A stretch of DNA of 64,000 bases from Otatea glauca (lineage: Eukaryota; Streptophyta; Magnoliopsida; Poales; Poaceae), in NCBI GenBank assembly GCA_036346275.1, contig CM070715.1, positions 76,185,667 through 76,249,666 of the forward strand. Reading direction: 5' to 3'. Of the stretch, positions 22,830-33,015 are shown one piece after another (position 1 is the stretch's first letter; each line of letters opens with the position of its first letter). Both the position numbers and the translations under genes were made by a program. The notes under the pieces are model-generated. The model worked only from the letters and a program-made list of their open reading frames with translations, made no database searches and was not told where the DNA came from.

Positions 22830-23166
22830 AGATGGTAAAACAATCAAATCATTCCTGGCAGATCTTGATCTCTTGGAGCAAATAGAGGTAACGGAAAAAC
22901 AGTTCATCCTGTTTTGTTGAGTCATATTTGATTGGTATAACCTCAATGTGTCTTAATTCGCTTGACGACAACTCTTATGGTCTCTGCTGGTGTAGGTCAA
23001 ATATGAGGTCCTACCTGAGTGGGAGGATGACATTTCCTCAGTACAAGACCACAATGATCTCCCAGAAACTGCTCGTCTATATGTGGAGAGGATAGAGGAG
23101 CTGGTTGGTATTCCAGTCCATTACATCGGCGTCGGACCTGGACGTGATGCTCTTATATACAAATAG

Positions 23167-23935
23167 GGGGCTTAAGGAAACTTGTCTTCTATCAGAAATC
23201 CCTCATTTAGGGCAATAATTTGATTTATTGCGTTGTTTACTATTATTAATGACATTGGCTGACTGGAGTGTATGAACCTTGAAGTAGTGGAGGCCTGGAG
23301 GGTGTAGGAATTCTAACATCTTTTGCCACATGGGGTTAAATGAGGCTCGTGAATCATGATGTATATGTCCAATTTTTGTTGTTGTTTGAAGTAGTATCTG
23401 ATTTATTTTTTATTCACATTTCTCTTGCTGAGTAATTAGAAATGCGGGCGATCTTTGGACTTTGGAAACTTTGAAGTTTGAACACTAAATAAAATGAGAG
23501 ATTAAACGTAGTTCTGAAGACTAAGGGTGCCATTTTTGGGGCCTGTCAGGAAGACAAGATTAATATACGAGTTTGGAGGAAATAAAACATCAAATCTCTC
23601 CCAAATTTCTGTGGATGTCCTCTACCGCATACATTTCCTTAGCCTGCATATATGTTTACCAACAATCTTAAGACACAAATGCAACATTTTTGATGCAGCT
23701 TGATCAACATTGGCGTCTCCATCTAGCTCCGCAGAGTTGATACTTTAATCAATTTACAATACATAGGTCTGCAGCTAGTATTTAACCACATTGCTGAGGC
23801 TATCATTTAGATACGGTAAAATAGATATGCAATTTTCTGGCACTGTGAGAGTATAATGTTACTACGGATCAGGGGCAGAGCTTTTCTACAGCCAAAGAGG
23901 GCATGGCCCCCTTCCTCTAGAAAAATTACGAAGTG
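23167..23935. other. AdSS pseudogene 3' flank
   Basis: AT-rich sequence after the pseudogene stop, probably former 3' untranslated region for the first 200-250 bases and anonymous intergenic DNA afterwards. I see no gene. Confidence 0.5.
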
Positions 23936-23940
23936 CTTTG

Positions 23941-24092
23941 TGTGGTTTTGCAAGAAAATTGTGTGTCTCCAATTGAATTCCACACCCTTTATTTATAGCG
24001 GGACTTACAATCGTAATGCAAACAAACTCTACTTTAACTTCCTAATCCATCTCTAATAGAACTGGATTCTATCCCGAATCCTTATCCCAACA
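23941..24092 (-). repeat. Copia 3' LTR (element on minus strand)
   Basis: 152-bp LTR with TG and CA ends. Next to it at 24093-24104 the minus strand reads GAGAGAGGG, the polypurine tract that primes plus-strand DNA synthesis. Confidence 0.92.
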
Positions 24093-24171
24093 CCCTCTCT
24101 CAAGATGGGCTAAAAATATCAATTATGCCCATCTTGTTATATATTGTAGCACCCTCACCAGGATCTACCCC

Positions 24172-24660
24172 TTAAGTAAAACAATCAGCCAGCTGTTCAT
24201 TGGATTTATACTCCAGCTTTAAAACTCTGTCATCCAGCTTCTCCTTGATAAAGAATCGATCAATCTCAACATGCTTGGTACGATCATGCTGTACTAGATT
24301 ATTAACAATGTTGATCGTAGATTTATTGTCACAATGCAATACCAAGGGATCACTCCTCAAAACCCGAAGTTTAGACAATAGTCCCTTCATCTAGATCATC
24401 TCACTCAAACTTAACGCTATTTCTCTATATTCTGCCTCTGCAGTAGATCGAGTTACAACTTTCTATTTCTTACTCCTCCATGACAAAAGATTACCGCGCA
24501 CAAAGATACAACATCCAGATGTAGATCTCCTATCATCTATACTGCTTGCCCAATCAATATCACAACATCCCTCCACATTCAAGTGTTGACTCTTCTTGAA
24601 CCAAGCCCTTTTCTAGGGCTACTATTCAAATATCGTAGAATCCGAAAAACAACATCCATA
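24172..24660 (-). pseudogene. Copia RNase H and end of reverse transcriptase region
   Basis: The minus strand reads the copia RNase H signature LHCDNKSTINIVNN followed by RTKHVEIDRFFIKEKL, which ends with residues EQLADCFT near 24172. Upstream codons toward 24630 give MDVVFRILRY, the copia motif just after the reverse transcriptase, and this is cut by the solo LTR inserted at 24667. Several stops interrupt the frame near 24390-24600. Confidence 0.85.
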
Positions 24661-24661
24661 T

Positions 24662-27600
24662 GTCCTTATCGGGACCCAAATATGAGAATCCGGACCCTCT
24701 GTGTATTCAGTGCCAGTCCAGGATCATGCTAGCACACACAGTCTTTACAGGGTTGAACATCACAGACATTCACAGCGATATAATAATAAATAGTGCAAAC
24801 ATTTATATAAACTGAATTGTATGACCTTATGGTCTCCTTACATAAGATCGGCCACGAAGGGCTTACATTATCAGAGTAATAAAAGATAACAGCGGAAAGC
24901 AAATAAACTTCGTGGAAGCCCTCATCTTGCCACAGGCAACCGACTGGGCTTGCTCCCTAATTTTTCGACTCTTCAATGTACTCCTCCTCCCACGCTGGCG
25001 TAGACTCCTCACTGATGTTGGGTTGATAGGCAAGGGGGTGAGCACTCGAGGCACTCAACAAGTATTGCACAGAATGCGATGCTATTACTACATGCAAGGC
25101 TTATTCCAAAGAATTTGCTTACTTGGTTCTTTTGCATCAATCAACATTTTTAAACTTAACATTTTAATTAGATTAAAAGCAGTGAAGCAGTTATAAGTAG
25201 TACTAAGTTCTGCAAATGGTTTTTCTCTATAAAAGTTCGGCACACAGCCTTAACCATTTCATTTTTCCCACACTGGCACACATCCACCCTTTCCACATTT
25301 TTATTTTTGAAGATCTAACCCTTGACTGTAATCCCCGAGCAATGTCCAATACCGCGGACACGGCTATTCGAATAGATTTGACACTTTGCAGAGGTTGTAC
25401 ACTTTACCCACAAGATACAACCGCTCACCACACAGGTGATTGTCCGTAACAAAGCCTTTCAGGAACCTCTACCTTAACCAATGAACCTCTTCGGTATTGC
25501 CTTCACTATCACTCCCCTCACACAGAGCCGAAGTATAGGACAGGCCAACACCGTTGGATGGGCACCAAGCCGTTGCACAGGTACGCTCCCCCACACAGAT
25601 ACACCCCCGTGTACTGTCACCCTGAGGTATCAGAGGAAAGATCTCAGAACCCTAATCAACTAGGTCCGTCCCATACTGGACATATGGTTGTACGGGTGAC
25701 TCAGATCAAAGGCTTGCAAGGTGAAGTCCTTAGCTGACCAAGGCAAGACTTTCATCACTCAACAGTGGCACACAGCCCAATGTGACACAGACTCACATCA
25801 CTCATCAACCCATTGCCACACAGGCCCACCTGGCACAAAGCCTCTTGCCACTTGCCCCAGTCTAAATCATTTCCCACTCCGTTGATTATTGTGCAACACA
25901 TGCCAGCAATAACTCAACATCGGTACAGAACCACACAGGTCTCTGTACCTCAATCTCATCATGTGGCATCATCACACCACTTTCAAAATAAATTCAATAT
26001 TTTATTAGTCAATATTGTAGTATTTCCCGAAAGATCATTCATGATTCGTTGCAAGGCTAAGCATCTATTCACGATCTAGCCTCCCGTGTTGGCATCATAT
26101 TATTATCCAACAAATACAATCAATCCTAGGGTGACAAAGATTTCAGGGCATACAGATAATAATTTTATGGTGACAATAACAATATGGGTTGATTAGCTAC
26201 ATTACCCAATTTAATTTAAATTCATTTTAAATAAATTAGCATGCATAATTTCAAAGCATAAATTACATTTTAAAATCTGGGATCAAAATGATCAAAGCAT
26301 CACTTGCCTTCAAAGAGTTACTGGTCGTGGTCCGAAGCTTGGTCTTGAGCGACGAATTCTTCTTCGAAACTTTTCGGCAAATTTGCGTCTACGCGTAAAA
26401 ATAACATATGCAATAAATACCCAAAACAGTAGACTAAATGATCTCAAAAATTCAAATAAAATTCACCATTAAAAAGATCTCAATTTTACAAATTTTTAGA
26501 GACTGGAATCACCCCCATCGGAGTTCAAATGCAAAAGTTATAGCCTTTCAATATTTGCAAATATATTAAAAAGAATAAACCGAATTAACATAATTATTTC
26601 TCAACTAAAAACCCGATTTATTGCGTCAGCAGACACGTGGCGTTCTCTGGTGCTGCCACGTCGTCTCGGTCTATGGACCCGGTCCACGGTTCGGCTCTGG
26701 TCCATCGTGGACTCGGTCCACAGAATAGTACCGACACTGACAAGTGGGTCCCATTGATGACGTCAGAACTGATGTCAGCACTGACGTCAGTCGATTGCCT
26801 CGAGATTTGTGCTCGAGCACGTGTCACCATCTCAATCATTCTTTATCTAACGGTTAGATCTCTGCTACGTGGCTAAATCGTGGCCGTCCAAAGATCAACG
26901 GTCAGATCTTCTAACGCATGCCGCAGCGCACCGAGATGCGTGCGACATGCGTTGCGCATCCAGCGGGGCTCTCAGATCCAACGGTGCAATCCCACGCGGA
27001 CTCGGCGACGCTTCGATTTTCGCGCTGCCACGCGTCACGCATCTAACGGTGCGCACAAATCCAACAGCGGGATTTCGCGCACGCCTGGCGACGCTTCGGT
27101 TCACGAGAAGACACGCGGCGCAATCGCGACGGCCCGTTTGAAATCAACGATCGAGATTGGGTCACGCCTTGGTCAACGGGGACACACGGCCGCACGCGAT
27201 TCGGCGTGGGCGCGGCGCAATCACCGCCACTTGATTAAATTTGAACGGCGTGGATCCTTAGGGCAAACTCGGATCTAATCTCCACCGTTTAAACCTAATC
27301 CAACGGCTCCCTCTTACGGAGTTGTTTACTGTGCGCAAGGCGACGTGGCTCAATCTCGAGCTTCCAAAAACAATCCAATGGTCCAAACCGCATCTAACAT
27401 AAAACCCTAGATCTAATCTAAGCCGTACATCTATAGATTTAACGGTACAGATCTAATCCCAAAAGTAAACAGAGAAGGGGCGATGTGGACTCACCAGAAC
27501 CGCACGATGCAGATAGGACGGTCGACGAGGGTTGGCGAGGTCGACAGCGGCGATGAAGAAGAGGCTGCCAGAGCTGGGGAAGACAACGCGGTCGACGGCG

Positions 27601-28413
27601 CTACGGTGGTTCTCCGGTGTGAAGAAGTGGCTCGTTCGACGCGGCAAACTCAGAGGAGTTCGGAATCGGCTCGGGCGACGGCGAAAGACAACGGACGACG
27701 GCGAGGGGAAGCAAAAACAGCGGCGAAGCGAAAGGGCAACTACGGCGAGTTTGCACGGGCGCTAGGAGGGGTCTCGGCGTGCGTGCAAAGAGTCAAAAGA
27801 AGCGTCTTGAAGTTCTCTGCAAAACATGCTAACCGACACGGCTTAAAGAGCCTCGATGTGTGTGAAAACCGCTGACGAAACTCACGAGCATCAATGCCCA
27901 CGCCTCTTTGGTGATCTCGCGAAGAAGAGACGACGTGTCTCCATCCCAACCGTCCGCGTCGACTCGATCGGATGGTCCTCATCGCATGGCGACGCGACGC
28001 TCTCACAACCGTTCGATCGGAATCGGACGGCGTGCGGCTAGGGTTTCGACGTGGCTGCGCGGGCCAACGACGTGATGGGCTGGGCCGCACAGTGATTTGG
28101 CCCAACGCTATTTTAAGATTTTCAAAGCATTTTCGAATTAAAATAATTCCAATAAATAAACAAAGCCAGAATAAATAGCAAAAATACTCAAAAAAACCCA
28201 GAAAAATTCCAGAAAATACTTTGAGCCATTTGGAACTCAAATAAAATATTTCCAGAAAAACTTTGCATAAACTTTTGCAATATTTTAATGGATTTCAAGA
28301 AAGACCATATTTGAATAAATCCAAATAAATTCCAGTAAATTCCCCAAAATTCTCAAAAATTAGAAATACTCCAAAGTTTAAATTAGATCAAATTTTTAGG
28401 GTGTTATAGTCCT
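24662..28413 (-). mobile_element. 3.74-kb solo gypsy LTR nested in the copia element
   Basis: A 3,742-base segment (24667-28408) lies between two copies of GTCCT (24662-24666 and 28409-28413). Joining the flanks restores the copia frame MHDPRTGHMDVVFRILRY exactly. Its ends are TATCGGGACCC and GGGTGTTATA, where related copies start TGTCGGGACC. The expected TG and CA ends thus appear as TA and TA, as C-to-T decay of methylated sites would produce. No gag or pol is present, only LTR sequence, including the AGGCAAGTGATGC and TGATCATTTTGA words seen near the 3' end of such LTRs in grasses. Open frames in its GC-rich part (26869-28040) overlap on both strands and are not genes. Confidence 0.82.
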
Positions 28414-29580
28414 GTTCTAGGATCATGCATATATCGACTTACCACACTCATGCATACAAAATATCAGGCCTTGTATAGCACAAGTAGATAAGACGCCCAA
28501 CCAGTCTTTGATAAGCTTCCTTGTCAACTGGAACACCAAAATCAACACAGAGTTTATGATTCCTGTTAATAGGCGAAGCAATAGGACAACACCCAAGCAT
28601 TCCTGTCTCTGCTAACAGATCAAGAACATACTTCCTTTGAGAGAGAACTACCCCTTTTGGAGACTGAGCAATCTCAATTCCAAGGAAATATCAAAGAGGT
28701 CCAAGATCCTTCATCTCAAATGCTTCTCCTAATATCTCCTTCAGGCACTTGATTTCTTCACTATCATCTCCGGCTATCACAATATCATCAACATAGACTG
28801 TTAGTATGGTGATATGTGATCCTCTATGCTTGTAAAACACCGTATGATCCCCATTGCACTGAGAATAGCCCATGCCACAAACTGCACACTTGAATCTGTC
28901 AAACCACGCTCATGGAGACTACTTTAGGCCATATAAAGATTTTTTTAAGCTTACACACCTTCCTGATGGTTTGCTTATTCTCAAAGTCGGGAGGTATCTC
29001 CATATATACCTCCTCTTGTAAATCTCTATGGAGAAATGCATTCTTAACATCTAACTGATGGAGAGACCACCCAAAAATAACAGCACAAGAAATCAATATT
29101 CTTACTGTGCTCATCTTTGCTACTGGTGCAAAAGTCTCATCATAGTCTATTCCATACGTCTAACTATAACCTTTTGCAACCAACCTTACCTTGTATCTAT
29201 CTACTTTACCTTCAGGAGTTTGTTTCACCATAAAGACCTATTTGCATCCCACTACCTTCTTTCCTACCAGAAGTGGAACAAGATCCCATGTCTTCCTCTT
29301 TTAAAGTGCACCGAGCTCTTCTTTCATAGCATCCTTTCATTTAGGATCTTGCTTAGCAACCCGCCAATCTTCGGAATAGGCACTATTTGGAGAGATGCAA
29401 TGAATACTTTGTATGCAGGATAGATATGGGAGCATGAGATGAAATTTGCAATGTCATGCTCAAAGCCATACCGTGGCGGTGGCTTTCCAGTATTGGATCT
29501 AACCGTTCTACGTTGTGTAAGAGGTAACTCTAAATGAGAGGAGTTAAATGGAACATTACCACTTGCCCCAAGGGGAGGCA
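28414..29580 (-). pseudogene. Copia reverse transcriptase, decayed
   Basis: On the minus strand the RT domain shows HQLDVKNAFLHRDLQEEVYM (about 28990-29075), GYSQCNGDHTVFYK and the catalytic box TVYVDDIVIAGDD (about 28750-28800). It ends VVSRYMHDPRTGH at the solo LTR junction. Upstream codons give the integrase-RT linker with IANFISCSHIYPAYKVF. Stops and frame changes occur near 28690 and 28900 and between 29120 and 29320. Confidence 0.88.
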
Positions 29581-29999
29581 AGAAACTCGATGGAGAGAGA
29601 CTTGAGGAGAGATTTGGGACTGGGACTTAATCAAATGGATTGGCTGGTTGTTCAGGTAAAACTGATAGCTACTATTTTTCCCCTGTCTTCCTAGTTCCTC
29701 TAGTGGCTCTGGTCAATATACCACAGTCTACTACGCCTGATTCTAGTCTCAATTCTCTTCCCAGTTCTTTTCTCCTGGAACACACAAGAATCCTCATCAA
29801 ACAAAATAGTGCATTTGAATTGGTCGATGATGGAACTTACTGAAAGGAGATTAACCAGAAAAGACGGGACATGTAAAATAGAGGATAAAGTAATGGATAG
29901 TGTGCACTTTACAGATCCTACTCCCTGAATAAATTAAGAGGTTCCATCATCTATTTGAATAGTTTCAGAGTGTTTATATGGAATGTAGGATGTAAATGC

Positions 30000-31085
30000 C
30001 CCGAGAGAACCTGTGACATGCTTAGATGCTCATGAATCTATGATCCAATTAATACGAGGATGCTTATATGTGAATGCAAGTGCCTGTGCCTAAGTACCTT
30101 TGCCCATGTGGGCGTAGTTGGCAATGTTACCAAAGGAGGTGGTAGGTGTTGTCGTAGAATCTTGAGAAGACTCTAATGCTTTGCCCTTCTGCCATAGCCA
30201 TATTGGCTCTGGGGCCACCCCTACCTCGACCTCCACGATCTCCACCTCGACCTCCAAGACCCCGATCTCCTTGGCCTTCACGATCACCACAATCTCCACC
30301 TCGGCCTCCACCATACAATGAGAGAGGACAGACATGACTCAAATGTCCTTTCACCCCACAGTTGTAGCACTCTCTATCATCAAGTACGGCATAGGTAGAT
30401 CTGACTGGGTTGTTTGCCCCATCACTCTTAGTCGAACTTTCTCCTACACCATAGCTAAAATTGCCTCCTCCATAGTAGGTAGAATTGCCAAGTGAAATAT
30501 GGCAGCTCTCCTACTCTCAAATTCTGGGTTCAGACCCTTTAAGAAGTGTGTGTCTTGCCTGCGTTGTAGCCATAGTCTTCCAATTTCAATATCACCAGCA
30601 CATGTTAATTGTAGTGGATCATAGTGATCCAAGTCTGTCCATAGCTGCTACAACTCACTAGCATACTCTTGGACAGTCTTCTCTTCCTATTTCAGGACCT
30701 TCACCTTGTCCTGAACTTCCCCCATAATCATCACATTGCCTGCTCCAGAGTACATATTACGCAACGTCTTTCATATTTTCGCTGCATTCTGCATTGTCTC
30801 CACCATTCGAGCGATAGATGGAGACATTGAAGTCAGCAACCAAGCCACCATCATAGAGCTGGTGGTGTTCCACATCCTCCAATCTATGCCTATCTTGTCT
30901 ACAGGCTCAACATAAGTCTCTTGCAGGTAGTGCTCCACCCTCTTCGTCCGTAGAATTAACCGAGCCCTTCGCGACCAACCCAGGTAATTCTTGCTCCCTT
31001 CAAACTTCACATCATTTGGCATTAGCTCCAGATTCAATTCGGATAATCCTGTACCATCCCTCGGACCAATCATACCTGTTGCCAA
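30000..31085 (-). pseudogene. Copia gag and protease remnant
   Basis: Gag opens at 31085 with MATGMIGPRDGTGLSELNLE and contains GSKNYLGWSRRARLIL, the usual copia gag core. A stop-interrupted middle leads to a CCHC knuckle, CYNCGVKGHLSHVC, near 30325-30367, then a run rich in glycine and arginine. The protease active site reads IIDS-stop-ASKHVTG: the glycine of the DSGAS box is a TGA at 30030-30032. The gag-pre-integrase and integrase core expected next are absent, since the sequence from 30000 down to about 29590 has no such motif. The element therefore lacked independent mobility. Confidence 0.82.
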
Positions 31086-31556
31086 AAGGTCCTATAATAT
31101 GCTTCTCATATCACCTTGTGTGGCTAGTGAGGAAGTTGACTCAACAATCTCCCTCCTCTCTTCAGTTGCTTCATTGCGGCGTTCTCCTCCTACTTCCTCA
31201 TAGCTTCAATCTACTCTGGAGTCATCTCGTACGACCAACTGGAGCAATGTATGCCACACGTATCACCACAATCACGGCAATCCTTCAAGCATCAATGTGA
31301 ACATAAATCACATTTTTGCATCTGATACACATGATGTTTTTCTTCAATTTTTCCTCCTTTTCTCCTATTTTTACTTTTCTTCCGACCAAAGCTGATGGGA
31401 TTCAAAAACCTGATTAAATCCAGCTATGAGATTTGATTCAAGTTCGTGAAGGGAGCTTGGCTTTCTTGGTGGCTTTAAGTGCTTCGTTCACAGGAGCTCG
31501 GGCGGACGGTGTTGGCCGATGGCTGGCGCAGGCTGGTGGGAGTGGCTCGAAGGTGA

Positions 31557-31790
31557 AGGCGGTGCGGTGCGGGTCCAACGTCGATGGCGGATGGCGCGGG
31601 TGTTCGGGAGAAGGTGAAGTCTGGTGTCGGGCCGAGGAGGCTGCGTCGGATGTGGTGCGGTGCGGGTCCGACCGAGATTGCGAACGGGCGTCGAAGGCAG
31701 GGACGACGTCGGTGGCGGACGGCATGGGCGGCCGTGAGAAGGTGGAGTACGACGTCGGTCCGAGGAGGCGGCGTTGGATGAGGTGGCGAT
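31557..31790. repeat. GC-rich tandem repeat in copia leader
   Basis: Two diverged units, starting GTGCGGTGCGGGTCCAACG near 31560 and GTGCGGTGCGGGTCCGACCG near 31660, each run into GGCCGAGGAGGC- or GGTCCGAGGAGGC-type ends. They lie between the primer binding site and gag. The open frames here on both strands follow from the base composition and are not taken as genes. Confidence 0.6.
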
Positions 31791-31860
31791 GGCGGCCTCG
31801 CTCGACGACACCACGAGCGAATCGGAGCAGCGGGTTAGGGAGGACAACGACTCAGGTTAG

Positions 31861-31873
31861 GGCTCTAATACCA
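31861..31873 (-). other. Copia primer binding site (initiator Met tRNA type)
   Basis: Directly next to the 5' LTR the minus strand reads TGGTATTAGAGCC. It matches the standard copia primer site TGGTATCAGAGC, the complement of the initiator methionine tRNA 3' end, with one difference. Confidence 0.88.
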
Positions 31874-32026
31874 TGTAGTTTTGCAAGAAAATTGTGTGTC
31901 TCCGATTGGATTCCACACCCTTTATTTATAGTGGGACTTAAAAATGTAATGCAAACAAACTCTAACTTTAACTTCCTAATCCATCTCTAATAGAACCAAA
32001 TTCTATTCCGAATCCTTATCCCAACA
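31874..32026 (-). repeat. Copia 5' LTR (element on minus strand)
   Basis: 153-bp LTR, partner of 23941-24092, with TG and CA ends and the downstream target duplication CTTTG. Confidence 0.92.
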
Positions 32027-32031
32027 CTTTG

Positions 32032-32768
32032 TTTTACTAGTTAAATGCTACTATAACACTAGACTAGCCCTCTCTTCCTAACTATCTAAGTTTATGATAT
32101 TAAATTGCCCCCCCTCTCTGTATAAGAAACCTTAACCAAATAAAACCTTAACGGAAGTAAAACCTAGAATCTCACCTGTGTGTAGTAGCCTGGAGTCCCA
32201 TAGAGATTCAAATTAACTATCTATATAAATAAAAACAATTGTTGAAATTCAAAGCACCTCTTTCGTGTTAAGGGCAAGAAAACCTCACAATAATCCCAAA
32301 AAGAAAAAATTCTAGAAATTCTCACATTAATTCGAAGAAAAAGAGAAGGATGTCCACCACTAATTTTGGTGGAGGTCAGATTATAACAGTGCAAATTAAG
32401 CATATATAAATATTAGTTACATAAAAATAATTGTATTTCAATTATTAGAAGTAAAGTTGTATATCAAAGACAATTGTATCATAATATCTAGCTGCGTAGT
32501 TGTGTGGGTAAATCTACTAGTTATACACAAATATTTAGGCTGGTACATAATGAAACTATAGGTTTTGAGAAGTTTCTATGTCAACCCGTCTATTTAGCAT
32601 GTCAGACAAGATTTAAAATTGACCAATTTACTTTGTGCTGTTCTCCTTACAGGGAGATTTATTTATCTTTTGGTGGCCTCCTGATGATGCTGAAGGGTGA
32701 TCCTTCCAGTGCTGCTAATTTTGATGTGGTTCAGAGGGAGTTTCTACTCATTCGCTGTGGCCAGTGAC
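32032..32768. other. Intergenic with one unidentified exon-like stretch
   Basis: Mostly AT-rich. At 32653-32767 a stretch preceded by a good acceptor (TCCTTACAG at 32644-32652) reads GGLLMMLKGDPSSAANFD and then stops at 32765-32767. It looks like protein-coding sequence by composition, but I cannot name the family. It is probably a gene fragment, cut immediately downstream by the MITE at 32769. Confidence 0.4.
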
Positions 32769-33015
32769 TAGGGCTGATAAGAAAAGCTCATTAGAGCTCA
32801 AGTTAAAATTGCTTTGATTATAATAGTTAATAGGTTTAAAATTGAAATAAGTCCATTTTAAATGAAAAAAGGTTACCAAGGCTCGGCTCAATAATGACTC
32901 GTTAGTTCGAATTTCAAATAACCACTTTAATGGTAAATAAAATAATTTTATGTTGAATCATGTCAATTTCAAAATAAACTCAATAATAGCTTGTTAAGCT
33001 TGATAGGCAGCCCTA
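32769..33015. mobile_element. 247-bp hAT-type MITE
   Basis: Ends TAGGGCTGATAAG and AGGCAGCCCTA are inverted copies over eight bases. The flanks CCAGTGAC (32761-32768) and GTAGTGAG (33016-33023) share the five central bases, consistent with an old 8-bp duplication. Interior is AT-rich with CTCGGCTCAA and GAGCTC words typical of such hAT derivatives. Confidence 0.6.

Larger units (their letters stand above)
16336..23166 (+). pseudogene. Adenylosuccinate synthetase pseudogene, split by insertions
   Basis: This enzyme joins IMP and aspartate, using GTP, in plastid AMP synthesis. Exon 1 ends at 16541 and encodes SLSQVAGVLGKQWG followed by the GDEGKGKLVD loop, but one G is missing in the G-run at 16472-16476, which shifts the frame. 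After 5.4 kb of inserted DNA, exon 2 at 21994 gives GGVNAGHTIYNS and then breaks. About 200 residues of the usual protein are missing. The frame resumes near 22148 with ILVEGGQATMLDIDFGTYP to 22291, then 22368-22887, where a stop at 22413-22415 replaces the glutamate of PFPTELLG. A MITE remnant splits this exon. The last exon, 22996-23166, ends HYIGVGPGRDALIYK. Frameshift, nonsense codon, deletion and insertions make it non-functional. The start codon and transit peptide are not recognisable. Confidence 0.9.
23936..32031 (-). mobile_element. Ty1/copia retrotransposon with both LTRs and target duplication
   Basis: The element runs from 23941 to 32026 between two copies of CTTTG (23936-23940 and 32027-32031), a perfect 5-bp target duplication. 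Its LTRs are 152 and 153 bp, starting TGTGGTTTTGC or TGTAGTTTTGC and ending TTATCCCAACA. On the minus strand the order is LTR, primer site, GC-rich leader, gag, protease, linker, reverse transcriptase, RNase H, polypurine tract and LTR, the copia order. Without the nested solo LTR and its duplicated 5 bp it is about 4.3 kb, short for a copia, because most of the integrase region is missing. The gene is interrupted by stops. Insertion looks moderately old, as the LTRs differ at roughly ten positions. Confidence 0.92.

Noticed and set aside
26869..28240. Overlapping open frames of 60-166 codons on both strands
   Set aside because: They lie in a GC-rich part of a solo LTR, overlap in several frames and are rich in Arg, Ala and Ser, as expected from base composition alone.
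31433..31990. 185-codon open frame on + at the copia 5' end
   Set aside because: It is antisense to the copia leader and LTR, GC-driven, without any domain, and crosses the LTR border.
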